From assembly GCF_001885095.1 (NCBI RefSeq), contig NZ_LZDD01000001.1, positions 868,001 to 932,000 on the forward strand: a stretch of DNA of 64,000 nt, written 5' to 3'. The stretch is from Streptococcus bovimastitidis (GTDB lineage: Bacteria > Bacillota > Bacilli > Lactobacillales > Streptococcaceae). This document shows positions 43,602 to 52,773 of this stretch, piece by piece; within the stretch, counting starts at the first letter, position 1, and each line of letters opens with the position of its first letter. The notes beneath the pieces were generated by a model, which searched no databases, had not been told where the DNA came from, and saw only the letters and a list, made by a program, of their open reading frames with translations. Made by a program: the position numbers and the translations under genes.

Positions 43602-44411
43602 TTAAATATCTGACAAGGGAATAGCTGTATCTGGTGAAGTGTCATGAACGGTAAAATCACTTCCTACTGCTAAATCCGCCATTGCCAATTGATTTTCCAT
43701 GGTCATATGAGCTAATTCCTTAATGTTATTTTCCTTGCTTAAGTGACCAAGGAAAATCTTTTTGGTTTTATTTCCCATACTGCGAATCATCGCTCCAGCA
43801 CCATCTTCATTAGACAAATGGCCCATGTCTGATAAAATCCTCTGTTTCAGGCTCCAAGGATAAGAACCCGATCTGAGAATTTCAATATCATGATTAGATT
43901 CAATCAAATAAGCATCTGCATTGTCAATAATACCTGACATGCGGTCACTGACATAACCGGTATCAGTCAGCATAACAAAAGATTTATTATCTTTCATAAA
44001 ACGATAAAATTGAGGATCAGCAGCGTCATGACTGACACCGAAGCTTTCAATATCTATGTCGCCAAAGGTAATCATCTTATCGCGTTCAAAAACATGTTTT
44101 TGCGCCACATCAATCTTACCAATCATATTGCGCTCGTCAATAACCTGCCAAGTTTTTTCGTTGGCATAAATATCTAAGTTGTATTTCCGAGCTAGCACAC
44201 CAACACCTTTGATATGATCTGAGTGTTCATGTGTAATTAAAATAGCATCCAAATCTTCCGGCTTACGATCAATTTCTGCCAGCAGACTGCTAATTTTCTT
44301 TCCTGTTAATCCAGCATCGACTAGGATTCTTTTCTTAGGCGTTTCCAAGTAGAAACTATTCCCCGAAGAACCTGAAGCCAAAATACTGTATTTAAATCCT
44401 TCGTGTGTCAT
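43602..44411 (-). CDS. vicX: VicX/WalJ metallo-beta-lactamase fold protein
   Basis: This 269-residue protein has the metallo-beta-lactamase fold with the zinc motif THEHSDH (about residue 60), a later His in FGVSHDA, the Asp of LTDTGYV and the His of LGHLSKEN. WalJ/YycJ homologues are 5'-exonuclease-like proteins linked to the WalRK system. It lies three bases behind vicK, completing the streptococcal vicRKX operon. Confidence 0.95.
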   Translation of the reverse strand: MTHEGFKYSILASGSSGNSFYLETPKKRILVDAGLTGKKISSLLAEIDRKPEDLDAILITHEHSDHIKGVGVLARKYNLDIYANEKTWQVIDERNMIGKIDVAQKHVFERDKMITFGDIDIESFGVSHDAADPQFYRFMKDNKSFVMLTDTGYVSDRMSGIIDNADAYLIESNHDIEILRSGSYPWSLKQRILSDMGHLSNEDGAGAMIRSMGNKTKKIFLGHLSKENNIKELAHMTMENQLAMADLAVGSDFTVHDTSPDTAIPLSDI

Positions 44412-44414
44412 AAA

Positions 44415-45773
44415 TTAGTCGATTTCGTCCTCCCATTCATCGTCATCATCTGACATAACATCTTTTTCATATGGCAGAACAATTGTAAAGGTCGAGCCCT
44501 TACCGTAATCACTTTTGGCCCAAATAAAGCCATTATGTTGTTTAATTATTTCTTTGGCAATCGCTAAGCCCAAACCAGTTCCCCCCTGAGCCCTGCTTCT
44601 AGCCTTGTCGACCCGGTAAAATCGGTCAAAAATAAGTGGCAAATCCTTTTTGGGAATACCTAAACCTTGATCCGAAATGGAAATGATTAACTGACTGTCA
44701 GTCGTTTTCATTTTAACCCGGATTTTGCCACCATCAGGTGAATATTTTATGGCATTATTCAAAATATTTTCAATCACTTGAGTCATCTTATCATTATCAA
44801 TTTCTAACCAGACGGAAGTAATGGGGTAATCCCTGATGATTTCATAACTCTTTCCCGCAACTGTATTTTGGTTACGGACCAGATCAAAACGATTTAATAT
44901 AGATGTCATGAAAGCTGTAAAATTGGTCATTTCAACAGCAAGTCGAGTGACTTGATTATCGATACGAGATAGATTTAAGAGGTCAGAAATCATTCGCATC
45001 ATCCGGTTGGTTTCATCTAAAGAAACCTTGATGAAACTTGGTGCAATATCTTCTTTAAGGGCACCTTCATCTAGGGCTTCAAGATAAGACTTAACAGATG
45101 TTAATGGCGTCCGTAATTCATGACTTACGTTAGAAACGAAGAGACGGCGTTCTCTTTCTTCTTTTTCTTGTTCCGTTGTATCATGTAACACAACAACTAA
45201 ACCTGAGATGAAGCCACTTTCACGTCGATTCAAGGCAAAGCGCAGCCGAAGGGTAATAAACTCACCCGTTTCATCGCGACGGTTTATGGTAACAATTGGT
45301 GTTTTGGAAACCAATTCCCGATAGGTATAAGGGGAATCACTACCAAGCAAATCTGTGATATTTTTCTTAAGGGCCTCTTCACGGCTAATATTCAACTGCT
45401 TCTGCGCTGTCTCATTAACCATCAAAATCTGACCAGTCCGGTCTGTTGCCAAAACCCCATCACTCATATAAGCCAAGATACTTGCTAAACGATTTTTCTC
45501 CTGGGCTAAATTTTCGTGGGTAAGGCGGAAAACATCAGAAAGGTCATTTAGTTGCTCGGACAATTCAATCAATTCAATATCGGCTTTACCAGTAATGTCA
45601 TCTGTATAGCGACCATTAATCAAATCGCGCATTTTGAGACTCATTTGCTTTATGATTTTAGCATTGCGATAATCGCGAATTGCTAAATAGATAAAGTAAA
45701 CAGCAACAAAAATGAGTAATAAAAGGATTGCAAGTTCAAATAAGGATAAATTTCCAATGATATCTTTAGTCAT
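44415..45773 (-). CDS. vicK: Sensor histidine kinase VicK (WalK)
   Basis: This 452-residue kinase has a single membrane helix (about 12-32) with no large extracellular domain, which is the streptococcal form. HAMP (about 35-88), PAS (about 95-205, [16 protein letters not shown]), HisKA with [16 protein letters not shown], and HATPase with N box ILNNAIKYS and G2 [11 protein letters not shown] follow. It governs peptidoglycan hydrolase expression together with VicR. The start overlaps vicR by eight bases. Confidence 0.96.
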   Translation of the reverse strand: MTKDIIGNLSLFELAILLLLIFVAVYFIYLAIRDYRNAKIIKQMSLKMRDLINGRYTDDITGKADIELIELSEQLNDLSDVFRLTHENLAQEKNRLASILAYMSDGVLATDRTGQILMVNETAQKQLNISREEALKKNITDLLGSDSPYTYRELVSKTPIVTINRRDETGEFITLRLRFALNRRESGFISGLVVVLHDTTEQEKEERERRLFVSNVSHELRTPLTSVKSYLEALDEGALKEDIAPSFIKVSLDETNRMMRMISDLLNLSRIDNQVTRLAVEMTNFTAFMTSILNRFDLVRNQNTVAGKSYEIIRDYPITSVWLEIDNDKMTQVIENILNNAIKYSPDGGKIRVKMKTTDSQLIISISDQGLGIPKKDLPLIFDRFYRVDKARSRAQGGTGLGLAIAKEIIKQHNGFIWAKSDYGKGSTFTIVLPYEKDVMSDDDDEWEDEID

Positions 45774-46476
45774 GTTGTTTCATGTAATAACCAACGCCAC
45801 GACGAGTTAGAATGTACTCGGGACGACTTGGTGTATCTTCTATTTTTTCACGTAAGCGACGAACAGTTACGTCAACTGTTCTGACATCACCAAAGTAATC
45901 ATAACCCCAAACAGTTTCCAAGAGATGTTCACGCGTCATCACTTGACCCATGTGATTAGCTAAGTGGTGTAATAATTCAAATTCACGATGGGTTAACTCA
46001 ACTTCATTACCATATTTCTTAGCCAAGAATGCATCTGGCAAGATCTGTAAGTTACCAATGGTTAATTCTTGATTGCCTGATGAAGCATTTTCTTCAGCCA
46101 CCGCTGTTTCAATAGTTTCTGTGCGACGCAGATGCGCTTTAACACGCGCAAGTAATTCACGGTTTGAAAATGGTTTTGTTACATAGTCATCCGCACCAAT
46201 CTCAAGACCAATGACTTTATCAAATTCACTATCTTTGGCTGAAAGCATAATGATTGGAATATGGCTTGTTTTTCTAATTTCTTTAGCAACTTCTAAACCG
46301 TCCATCTCTGGAAGCATCAAATCCAGGATGACTAAATCCGGTTTTTCATCTTCAAATGCTGCAACAGCCTCACGACCATCAAAGGCAGTGATGATGTCAT
46401 AGCCTTCTTTAGTAAGATTAAATTTTATAATATCTGAAATCGGCTTTTCATCATCGACGATAAGAATTTTTTTCAT
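45766..46476 (-). CDS. vicR: Response regulator VicR (WalR)
   Basis: This 236-residue OmpR-family regulator has a receiver with phospho-acceptor Asp in [13 protein letters not shown] and the Lys of TKPFSNREL, and a winged helix ending [33 protein letters not shown] sequence. VicR is essential in several streptococci and controls wall hydrolases. The start at 46476 is set by GAGGAG (46484-46489); an ATG 21 bases upstream would include that site. Its length equals that of other streptococcal VicR proteins. Confidence 0.96.
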   Translation of the reverse strand: MKKILIVDDEKPISDIIKFNLTKEGYDIITAFDGREAVAAFEDEKPDLVILDLMLPEMDGLEVAKEIRKTSHIPIIMLSAKDSEFDKVIGLEIGADDYVTKPFSNRELLARVKAHLRRTETIETAVAEENASSGNQELTIGNLQILPDAFLAKKYGNEVELTHREFELLHHLANHMGQVMTREHLLETVWGYDYFGDVRTVDVTVRRLREKIEDTPSRPEYILTRRGVGYYMKQHD

Positions 46477-46567
46477 GTGATTACTCCTCTTTTTCAACTT
46501 TGATTATTATCCTAAAAAACAAACGGCACTGTCTTTTAAGCTCTCATTTCATATTAATGTCCCTATG

Positions 46568-46597
46568 ATTATACCAAATTTTAAGTATAAAAGACAA
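46568..46597 (-). promoter_or_regulatory. vicRKX promoter
   Basis: TTGTCT (46592-46597), 18-base spacer, perfect extended -10 TG-G-TATAAT (-10 at 46568-46573). The leader is about 85 bases long. Confidence 0.72.
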
Positions 46598-46637
46598 TGA
46601 CAGCCTTTATTTACCAATAAATTTCAACAATACTTTC

Positions 46638-46652
46638 AATTTTCTGAATATA
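46638..46652. promoter_or_regulatory. CodY box at the amino acid transporter promoter
   Basis: Matches the consensus AATTTTCWGAAAATT at 13 of 15 positions and touches the -35 box, so CodY bound here would block RNA polymerase when branched-chain amino acids are plentiful. Confidence 0.7.
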
Positions 46653-46681
46653 TTGACATAAATTTGGACCTATGATAAAAT
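46653..46681 (+). promoter_or_regulatory. Promoter of the polar amino acid ABC transporter
   Basis: Consensus TTGACA (46653-46658), 17-base spacer, TG-A-TAAAAT (-10 at 46676-46681). Expected start of transcription about 46688. Confidence 0.85.
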
Positions 46682-46693
46682 ATAGCAACACTT

Positions 46694-46718
46694 TATGTGT
46701 CATATTTTATGACACATA
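46694..46718. promoter_or_regulatory. GlnR operator (perfect palindrome)
   Basis: A perfect 11-base inverted repeat with three central bases. Its core TGTCA-N7-TGACA (46698-46714) fits the GlnR/TnrA consensus TGTNA-N7-TNACA exactly. It lies just downstream of the predicted transcription start, where GlnR would act as a repressor when nitrogen is abundant. Confidence 0.85.
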
Positions 46719-46736
46719 TTACTTAAGGAGGATACT

Positions 46737-47516
46737 ATGTCACTAATTGAATTTAAGAATGTTAACAAGTATTATGGAGACTATCACGCTTTAAAGAACA
46801 TTAATTTAAGTTTTGAAAAAGGACAGGTGGTTGTTCTTCTTGGACCTTCGGGATCAGGAAAATCCACTCTAATCCGCACTATTAATGGCTTAGAAAAAAT
46901 CGAAGATGGCAGTCTTACGGTCAATGGACATGAGATTGTTAACAGTAGCAATAAAGAATTAGTCACCCTTCGTAAAGAAGTTGGTATGGTCTTCCAACAT
47001 TTTAATTTATACCCTCACAAAACCGTGTTAGAAAATGTAACTTTGGCGCCGATAAAAGTTTTGGGACAATCAAAAAAAGAAGCCGAGGCCATTGCTGAAA
47101 AATATTTAACCTTTGTAAATATGTGGGACCGTAAAGATGCCTACCCATCAATGTTATCCGGAGGCCAAAAACAACGGATTGCGATTGCTCGGGGTCTTGC
47201 TATGGATCCAGAACTACTTCTCTTCGATGAACCAACATCAGCCCTTGACCCTGAAACCATAGGTGATGTTTTAGCAGTTATGCAAAACTTAGCAGCTGAT
47301 GGTACAAATATGATTGTTGTTACCCATGAAATGGGCTTTGCTCGCGAAGTTGCTGACCGCATCATCTTTATGGCAGATGGTGAAGTTTTGGTTGATACAA
47401 CTGATGTTGCAGGCTTCTTTGACCATCCAGAAGAACCACGCGCCCAACAATTCTTAAGTAAAATTATTAATCATACCAGTGAAAAAGTTCAAGCTAAGAA
47501 AAAAGTTCGTTCTTAA
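46737..47516 (+). CDS. Polar amino acid ABC transporter ATPase (GlnQ type)
   Basis: This 259-residue ATPase has Walker A GPSGSGKST, Q-loop VFQHFNLYPHKTVLENV (the PAAT-family form), signature LSGGQKQR and Walker [15 protein letters not shown]. It powers uptake of a polar amino acid, most likely glutamine/glutamate given the GlnR box ahead of the operon. AAGGAGG precedes the ATG. A short basic C-terminal tail (VQAKKKVRS) goes beyond the usual domain end. Three further genes of the same transporter follow with short gaps. Confidence 0.94.
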   Translation: MSLIEFKNVNKYYGDYHALKNINLSFEKGQVVVLLGPSGSGKSTLIRTINGLEKIEDGSLTVNGHEIVNSSNKELVTLRKEVGMVFQHFNLYPHKTVLENVTLAPIKVLGQSKKEAEAIAEKYLTFVNMWDRKDAYPSMLSGGQKQRIAIARGLAMDPELLLFDEPTSALDPETIGDVLAVMQNLAADGTNMIVVTHEMGFAREVADRIIFMADGEVLVDTTDVAGFFDHPEEPRAQQFLSKIINHTSEKVQAKKKVRS

Positions 47517-47528
47517 GGAGGATTTCAG

Positions 47529-48347
47529 ATGAATAAGATGAAAAAATGGATTCTATTCAGCCTACTGGCTCTCTTCAGTCTCAATCTTCTAAACACTACT
47601 AATACAGAGGCTGATGATCAAACTTTGCTTAAAAGCTCAGCTATTCAAAAAATTAAAAAATCCGGACAATTAAGAATCGGGGTTAAACAAGATGTCCCGA
47701 ACTTTGGTTATTATAGTGCTGAAACCGGAAAATATGAAGGTATGGAAGTTGACTTAGCTCGCAAAATCGCTAAGTCACTAAAAGTTAAACCTGTTTTTAC
47801 AGCTGTTACGGCTCAAACGAGGGAAGCTCTTTTAGATAACGGGCAATTGGACATGATCATTGCTACTTATACGATCACTCCTGAACGCCAAGCAGCTTAC
47901 TCTTTCTCCCAACCTTATTATCGTGATGAAGTTGGCTTTTTAGTTAATAAGTCTGGCAAAATTTCCAGTCTTAAAGACCTTAATAAGCAAACCATTGGGG
48001 TTGCTCAAGGTTCTACCACTAAAGCTGCTATTGAGGAATATGCCAAAGCCAATCATCTCTCTTTTAACTTTGTCCAATTGGGATCTTATCCTGAACTAGC
48101 CATCTCCCTTTACTCCAAACGTATAGATGCTTTTTCAGTAGATAAATCAATCCTTACTGGCTACCTAAGTCAGGAGACAAAAATATTATCGGACGGTTTT
48201 AATCAACAGTCATACGGTATTGCTAGCACTAAGGCCAATGCAAAATTAACCACTTATATCAATGGTTTGATTAAAAAATGGTCTCAAAATGGCAGTTTGC
48301 AAAAACTTTATGATCACTATAATTTAAAACCAGCCAAAGAAGAATAA
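47529..48347 (+). CDS. Amino acid substrate-binding protein, apparently not a lipoprotein
   Basis: This 272-residue protein has the family 3 solute-binding fold: LRIGVKQDVPNFGY at the start, the signature YEGMEVDLARKIAKSL, and DMIIATYTITPERQAAYSFSQPYY. The signal peptide (basic MNKMKKW, then LFSLLALFSLNLL) is followed by NTTNTEADD with no cysteine, so there is no lipobox; cleavage by signal peptidase I after TEA or retention by the uncleaved helix is expected. Gram-positive binding proteins are normally lipid-anchored, so this is odd. It starts on AAGGAGG inside the end of the ATPase gene. Confidence 0.92.
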   Translation: MNKMKKWILFSLLALFSLNLLNTTNTEADDQTLLKSSAIQKIKKSGQLRIGVKQDVPNFGYYSAETGKYEGMEVDLARKIAKSLKVKPVFTAVTAQTREALLDNGQLDMIIATYTITPERQAAYSFSQPYYRDEVGFLVNKSGKISSLKDLNKQTIGVAQGSTTKAAIEEYAKANHLSFNFVQLGSYPELAISLYSKRIDAFSVDKSILTGYLSQETKILSDGFNQQSYGIASTKANAKLTTYINGLIKKWSQNGSLQKLYDHYNLKPAKEE

Positions 48348-48362
48348 GAAAGGAGCCAATTA

Positions 48363-49064
48363 ATGACCTACTTAGCAGTTGAAAGTCCATTTGCTCTGTC
48401 GAAATGGCAAGCATTTTTGACAAGTTTTCCACTTTTTGCAAAAGCATTCTTATATACTTTGGGCATGTCAATTGGTGCCTTAATCTTAGCTCTAGTCTTA
48501 GGAATAGTCTTTGGTGCCTTATCAACCTCAAAGAAAAGTCTCAATCGAACGATTGCCAGAATCTATGTTGAACTTTACCAAAACACACCACTACTTGTAC
48601 AGTTGGTTTTTGTTTACTATGGTCTAGCCATCATTAGTAATGGCAAAATCATGATTTCAACTTTTTTCACAGCCGTTCTTTGCGTCGGTATCTACCACGG
48701 TGCCTATATTGCCGAAGTTATTCGTTCCGGTATTGAGGCTGTCCCTAAGGGACAGATCGAAGCCTCTCTTTCACAAGGTTTCACCTACCAACAAACCATG
48801 AGCTTAATTGTGTTACCTCAGGCGGTGCGGACCATCTTACCTCCAATGACCAACCAAGTGGTCAACCTGATCAAAAACACTTCAATCGTAGCCATCATCT
48901 CTGGCGCTGACATTATGTTCACAGCCAAGGCTTGGGCCTATGATACCACCAATTATGTTCCGGCCTTTGCTGGAGCAGCCATCCTATACTTCATTCTTTG
49001 CTACCCCCTAGCCAACTGGGCCCGTCGCAAAGAAGAAGCTAATAAGAAAACTTATTCTGTATAA
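48363..49064 (+). CDS. Amino acid ABC transporter permease (first)
   Basis: This 233-residue permease has about five membrane helices and the PAAT family EAA loop GIEAVPKGQIEASLSQGFTYQQTMSLIVLPQAV, preceded by the YVELYQNTPLLVQL signature. It forms a heterodimer with the next permease. GAAAGGAG precedes the ATG. Confidence 0.94.
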   Translation: MTYLAVESPFALSKWQAFLTSFPLFAKAFLYTLGMSIGALILALVLGIVFGALSTSKKSLNRTIARIYVELYQNTPLLVQLVFVYYGLAIISNGKIMISTFFTAVLCVGIYHGAYIAEVIRSGIEAVPKGQIEASLSQGFTYQQTMSLIVLPQAVRTILPPMTNQVVNLIKNTSIVAIISGADIMFTAKAWAYDTTNYVPAFAGAAILYFILCYPLANWARRKEEANKKTYSV

Positions 49065-49078
49065 AGGGAGGAAAGCTT

Positions 49079-49726
49079 ATGTCACAAGTATTTACTGCCG
49101 CCAACCTTTCCTTTATCCTACAAGGCTTGGCATTAACCTTATATATATCCCTAGTTTCCATCATTTTATCAACCATCTTTGGAACCCTTTTGGCCATCAT
49201 GCGAAATGGCAAAAACAAAATCCTAAAATTAATAGCCGGTATCTATATTGAATTTGTTCGTAATGTACCAAACCTTCTTTGGATTTTCATTATCTTTTTA
49301 GTCTTTCAAATGAAATCAACGCCAGCTGGCATTACCGCATTTACAGTCTTTACCTCAGCTGCGCTAGCAGAAATTATTCGTGGTGGCCTAAATGGTGTCG
49401 ATCATGGACAAACAGAGGCCGGTTTAGCACATGGCTTTAGTCCCAGTCAGGTTTTTCTTCTGATTGTTTTCCCACAAGCCTATCGTAAGATGTTACCCGC
49501 TATCATCTCACAATTTGTTACTGTTATTAAAGATACTTCATTGCTTTATTCAGTTATTGCTATTCAAGAACTCTTTGGTAAGAGCCAAATATTAATGGGC
49601 AAGTATTTCCAAGCCGGACAGGTCTTCGCCCTCTATGCCCTTATTACATTAATTTACTTCATCATTAACTTTGCCATTTCAACTTATTCCAGAAAATTAG
49701 CTAAGAAATGGGCACAAGCCAATTAA
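49079..49726 (+). CDS. Amino acid ABC transporter permease (second)
   Basis: This 215-residue permease has the matching features IEFVRNVPNLLWIF and EIIRGGLNGVDHGQTEAGLAHGF-type EAA loop. GGGAGGA precedes the ATG and the stop is followed by the operon terminator. The HisMQ-type pair of permeases with one ATPase and one receptor is complete. Confidence 0.94.
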   Translation: MSQVFTAANLSFILQGLALTLYISLVSIILSTIFGTLLAIMRNGKNKILKLIAGIYIEFVRNVPNLLWIFIIFLVFQMKSTPAGITAFTVFTSAALAEIIRGGLNGVDHGQTEAGLAHGFSPSQVFLLIVFPQAYRKMLPAIISQFVTVIKDTSLLYSVIAIQELFGKSQILMGKYFQAGQVFALYALITLIYFIINFAISTYSRKLAKKWAQAN

Positions 49727-49745
49727 TGATTAAAAACTGAATATA

Positions 49746-49780
49746 AAAAAGCGGTTGAGATTGCTATCTCAACTGCTTTT
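49746..49780 (+). terminator. Terminator of the amino acid transporter operon
   Basis: GCGGTTGAGAT (49751-49761), loop TGCT, ATCTCAACTGC (49766-49776) then Ts. Confidence 0.88.
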
Positions 49781-49850
49781 AATATTGAAATTTACTTCTT
49801 CTATAATGGCTGAATTCTCAATCAGTCAATAAAGAAATTTTCGCAACATA

Positions 49851-50858
49851 TCATTTTATACCTAACAATTTCAACCATTTTAAGAATCGGATATGCCAAC
49901 GGAAATAGAGACTGTTTCGCTTAACATGTCCGTAACTGGACAAGCCTCTTCGACCAAAGGCGCCCTTTCGGTTGAAATAGGATAAATCGAATTCATCCAT
50001 TTGACCTTGATACCATTTCTTAGCAATATGTTTAGGAGAGCGGTAGCCTCGTCCAATTTTCCGACGGAAGGCTGGATCATGTTTTCGGATGGGGTCGACA
50101 TCTAAGTCCCAATGCCTTTTTCCTGCTGTTCCATAATTAAAACTGGCCCCATTGACAACCCCATTCTCAGAAATTTTCTCAGCATCACATTCATTGAGAA
50201 AATGTCCCTTGCTGTCTAGAATAAATTCCGTATGGAAGCCCATTAATAATTTAATGTTGTAGGAAACACGATTATCTGGAAAGAGGATTTGATCATCCTC
50301 AATTTTTAGTTTATTGTGAAGGCGAGCAGATTCTGATAAAGAATAATCCACCGATTTCCGCCAAAAAGCTGGTCCTTTCTTATGAAGTAAGTAATCCGCA
50401 AGAGCCTGACTATCCGTTTGAATATGATCCTTATAATGGTCTCTGACATACTGGGCCTGTTGACTAGAAATCAAATAGCGAAATTGATGGAGACGACGTT
50501 CTAAATCCCCTTCTTTTCCCAGCGTTCGGTTTGGAAAAGTTCTGTTTACCAAAGCTGCTAATTGGGTCCAAAAGTCACTATCTGGACTTAAACTGGGATG
50601 GAATGCTCTCAGTAATCTTTGCGTTTCCTTTAAGTCACCCGTCAATTCTGATGGCATTCCTATCAAGTCTAAAAGATTTCTCAACAAAATCTTTCCTTTC
50701 ACTTCATGGTAAGAAGCTTGCCAATAGTCCATAAAGAGGGGTGATCCAACTCGGTAATCTAAATCATCAGAACGAACGAGTCGTCCTAAGAGGTCAAGGG
50801 GCCAACCAAGGGTCTGAAGTTTTTTAACAGTTTCATATTTTTTTTGCAGATTTGCCAT
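49851..50858 (-). CDS. Uncharacterised streptococcal protein (possibly DUF3114)
   Basis: This 335-residue protein has no signal peptide or membrane helix, is rich in aromatic and basic residues, and has strong sequence character (AFWRKSVDYSLSESARLHNKL; FHTEFILDSKGHFLNECDAE; HWDLDVDPIRKHDPAFRRKIGRGYRSP). I believe it fits the streptococcal DUF3114 family but cannot confirm that. The block from about 205 to 290 with FILDSKGHFLNE and SFNYGTAGKRHWDLDV looks like the most conserved core, with several Asp, Glu and His residues that could bind metal. AAAGGAG precedes the ATG. It is transcribed alone. Confidence 0.72.
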   Translation of the reverse strand: MANLQKKYETVKKLQTLGWPLDLLGRLVRSDDLDYRVGSPLFMDYWQASYHEVKGKILLRNLLDLIGMPSELTGDLKETQRLLRAFHPSLSPDSDFWTQLAALVNRTFPNRTLGKEGDLERRLHQFRYLISSQQAQYVRDHYKDHIQTDSQALADYLLHKKGPAFWRKSVDYSLSESARLHNKLKIEDDQILFPDNRVSYNIKLLMGFHTEFILDSKGHFLNECDAEKISENGVVNGASFNYGTAGKRHWDLDVDPIRKHDPAFRRKIGRGYRSPKHIAKKWYQGQMDEFDLSYFNRKGAFGRRGLSSYGHVKRNSLYFRWHIRFLKWLKLLGIK

Positions 50859-50964
50859 GGTTAGCTCCTTTCCTTAAAATCTTTGTTCTATTATAGCTTA
50901 ATTTTGCTAATTTCTCATTTCTCTAACCTTATAGGAACTTCATTTTTAGATTTCATAACTACTA

Positions 50965-51038
50965 CATCACAAGAGATTTAGCTTAGATTACGTATCTTCA
51001 CCATCACGAGAGATTTAACTTTAGATTTTATATCTTCT
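50965..51038. repeat. Two tandem imperfect 37-base repeats
   Basis: CATCAC-x-AGAGATTTA-x-CTT...AGATT...TATCTTC occurs at 50965-51001 and again at 51002-51038, with a decayed partial copy just before. It lies between the DUF3114-like gene and the glpF terminator. Apart from this and the terminator I see nothing else in the 230-base gap. Confidence 0.7.
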
Positions 51039-51043
51039 CCTTC

Positions 51044-51073
51044 AAAAAAATAGACTAGGTCTCCCTAGTCCAT
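51044..51073 (-). terminator. Terminator of the dhaKLM-glpF operon
   Basis: GACTAGG (51053-51059), loop TCTC, CCTAGTC (51064-51070); on the - strand TATTTTTTT follows. Confidence 0.88.
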
Positions 51074-51092
51074 TTTGCTATATAATCAATTC

Positions 51093-51803
51093 TTACATTC
51101 CTGATAGAATCATTTGGTAAATGAAGGCTCCCAAAGCTCCGCCAATGATAGGTGCGATTACTGGAATCCATGCATAGGACCAGTCAGAATCACCTTTGTT
51201 AGGGATTGGCAATAGAGCATGCATTAAACGAGGGCCTAAGTCACGCGCTGGGTTTAGGGCATATCCGGTTGTTCCACCAAGACCAAAACCAACAGCTATA
51301 ACCACTAAACCAACAATCAAGGGACCAAAGCCAGATGATAGTTTATTTGGGCCTAATGACATAACGGTCATGACAAGAACTGCTGTACCAAGGATTTCTC
51401 CTAAGACGTTTGACCATGTGTGACGAATTGCTGGTCCTGTTGCAAAACAACCTAGGATGGTTGGAGCGTCTTTTGTTTCTTTCCAGTGTGGGTAGTAATG
51501 TAAGAAGACTAGAGTTGCACCAATCATGGCACCAAGCATTTGGGCAATAATGTAGGGAGCAACTTGAGCCCATGGGAAGCCTCCTGTTAAGGCAAGGGCA
51601 ATGGTAACTGCTGGGTTTAGGTGAGCCCCACTCATGAAGCCAACCATGTATACCGGAATGGCTACGGCTAAGCCCCAACCTAATACAATGGCAATCCAAC
51701 CCGAGCCTTCAGCTTTAGTATTTTTTAAACAGACCGCTGAAACGACACCGTCTCCTAAGAGAACTAAAACAAGGGTTCCTAATAATTCACCGATAAATGA
51801 CAT
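51093..51803 (-). CDS. glpF: Glycerol uptake facilitator (aquaglyceroporin)
   Basis: This 236-residue, six-helix channel carries the two pore motifs HLNPAVT and ALNPARD; the residues after the second motif (ALNPARDLGPRL) suit a glycerol-conducting member rather than a strict water channel. It lies 10 bases behind dhaM, so it would let dihydroxyacetone or glycerol in for the DhaKLM kinase. Length is shorter than the 280-residue GlpF type, as is common for dha-linked copies. Confidence 0.92.
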   Translation of the reverse strand: MSFIGELLGTLVLVLLGDGVVSAVCLKNTKAEGSGWIAIVLGWGLAVAIPVYMVGFMSGAHLNPAVTIALALTGGFPWAQVAPYIIAQMLGAMIGATLVFLHYYPHWKETKDAPTILGCFATGPAIRHTWSNVLGEILGTAVLVMTVMSLGPNKLSSGFGPLIVGLVVIAVGFGLGGTTGYALNPARDLGPRLMHALLPIPNKGDSDWSYAWIPVIAPIIGGALGAFIYQMILSGM

Positions 51804-51813
51804 TCTTTAAACC

Positions 51814-52188
51814 TCACTTTTTAATTTCTAATTCTGATAATTGTTGTAAAATGGCTTCTTTGTTGACACCTGCTTGTAAGAGGGCTGCTGCGGTGTAGGC
51901 ACCTTCTACGATTGGGACTTGCATGATGGTGATTCCTTTGTCAGTGAAATCAGCTACCATCTCTAAGTTCATTCTTGCCGAACCGAGATCGAAGAAAGCC
52001 AGTAAATCCTTTTTGGGGTTTTCATCGACTATTGTTTGCACTTGGTCAAAGCTAGTTCCAATTCCGCCATCTTCGGTGCCTCCAACTGAGGTGATGGCCA
52101 CATCTTGTGCTACTTCTGCTAACAAGTCCCTAATGCCAGAGGCAATCCCCTTGGAATGGGAAATGATGATGATTCCTAAATCTGTCAT
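51814..52188 (-). CDS. dhaM: Dihydroxyacetone kinase phosphotransfer subunit DhaM
   Basis: This 124-residue protein is a single EIIA(mannose)-type domain: IIISHSKGIASGIRDLL holds the phosphorylated His near residue 10, and FDLGSARMNLEM follows in the core. It passes phosphate from HPr to the ADP bound to DhaL. The single-domain form is the Gram-positive one. It overlaps dhaL by four bases. Confidence 0.95.
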   Translation of the reverse strand: MTDLGIIIISHSKGIASGIRDLLAEVAQDVAITSVGGTEDGGIGTSFDQVQTIVDENPKKDLLAFFDLGSARMNLEMVADFTDKGITIMQVPIVEGAYTAAALLQAGVNKEAILQQLSELEIKK

Positions 52189-52763
52189 TCAGTCACCTCT
52201 GTTTCTAAGAGGGCTTCAAATAAAAGACCAGAGGAATAAGAACCTGGGTCAATGTGGCCAAGGGAACGGTCACCGACATATGAGGCTCTGCCTTTTGTCG
52301 CCACGATATCTTTTGTTGCTTCAACGCTTGCCCAAATGTCATCCTTGCTGAGTTGGTCTTTTTCCAAACCTTCTATGACGGGAATCCAGACATCGACCAT
52401 GGTTTTTTCTCCCTTTTCAGCTTTGCCACGTTTTTGAATCATGGCTAAGCCTTCTTTTAAGAGTTCTGCGATGCTGGCATCTGTTCCTTGCTTAGCTATT
52501 CCCATAAAGGCAGAACCATATAGGGGACCTGAAGCTCCTCCGACTTTGCTGACCAGTTGCATAGCTACAACTTTAAAGACATCAGCCCCAGTTTCGAAGT
52601 TTTTTCCTTCTAGGTTTTCCATAACAGCAGCCATGCCACGCGCCATATTGCCACCGTGGTCGCCATCGCCAATCGGGGTGTCTAACTCACTTAAGTAATC
52701 TTTATTTTTTTGCATCTTTTCATTGAAAAGATGCATCCATTTTAAAGCTTTTTCTTGATCCAT
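52185..52763 (-). CDS. dhaL: Dihydroxyacetone kinase ADP-binding subunit DhaL
   Basis: This 192-residue all-helical protein binds ADP with two magnesium ions through TPIGDGDHGGNMARGM (three Asp) and uses the G-A-S-G-P-L-Y-G loop (VGGASGPLYGSAF) to close the nucleotide site; TMVDVWIP and ATKGRASYVGDRSLGHIDPG complete it. The start at 52763 follows GGAGG; a longer frame upstream would run into the dhaK end. Confidence 0.96.
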   Translation of the reverse strand: MDQEKALKWMHLFNEKMQKNKDYLSELDTPIGDGDHGGNMARGMAAVMENLEGKNFETGADVFKVVAMQLVSKVGGASGPLYGSAFMGIAKQGTDASIAELLKEGLAMIQKRGKAEKGEKTMVDVWIPVIEGLEKDQLSKDDIWASVEATKDIVATKGRASYVGDRSLGHIDPGSYSSGLLFEALLETEVTE

Positions 52764-52773
52764 ATTACCTCCA

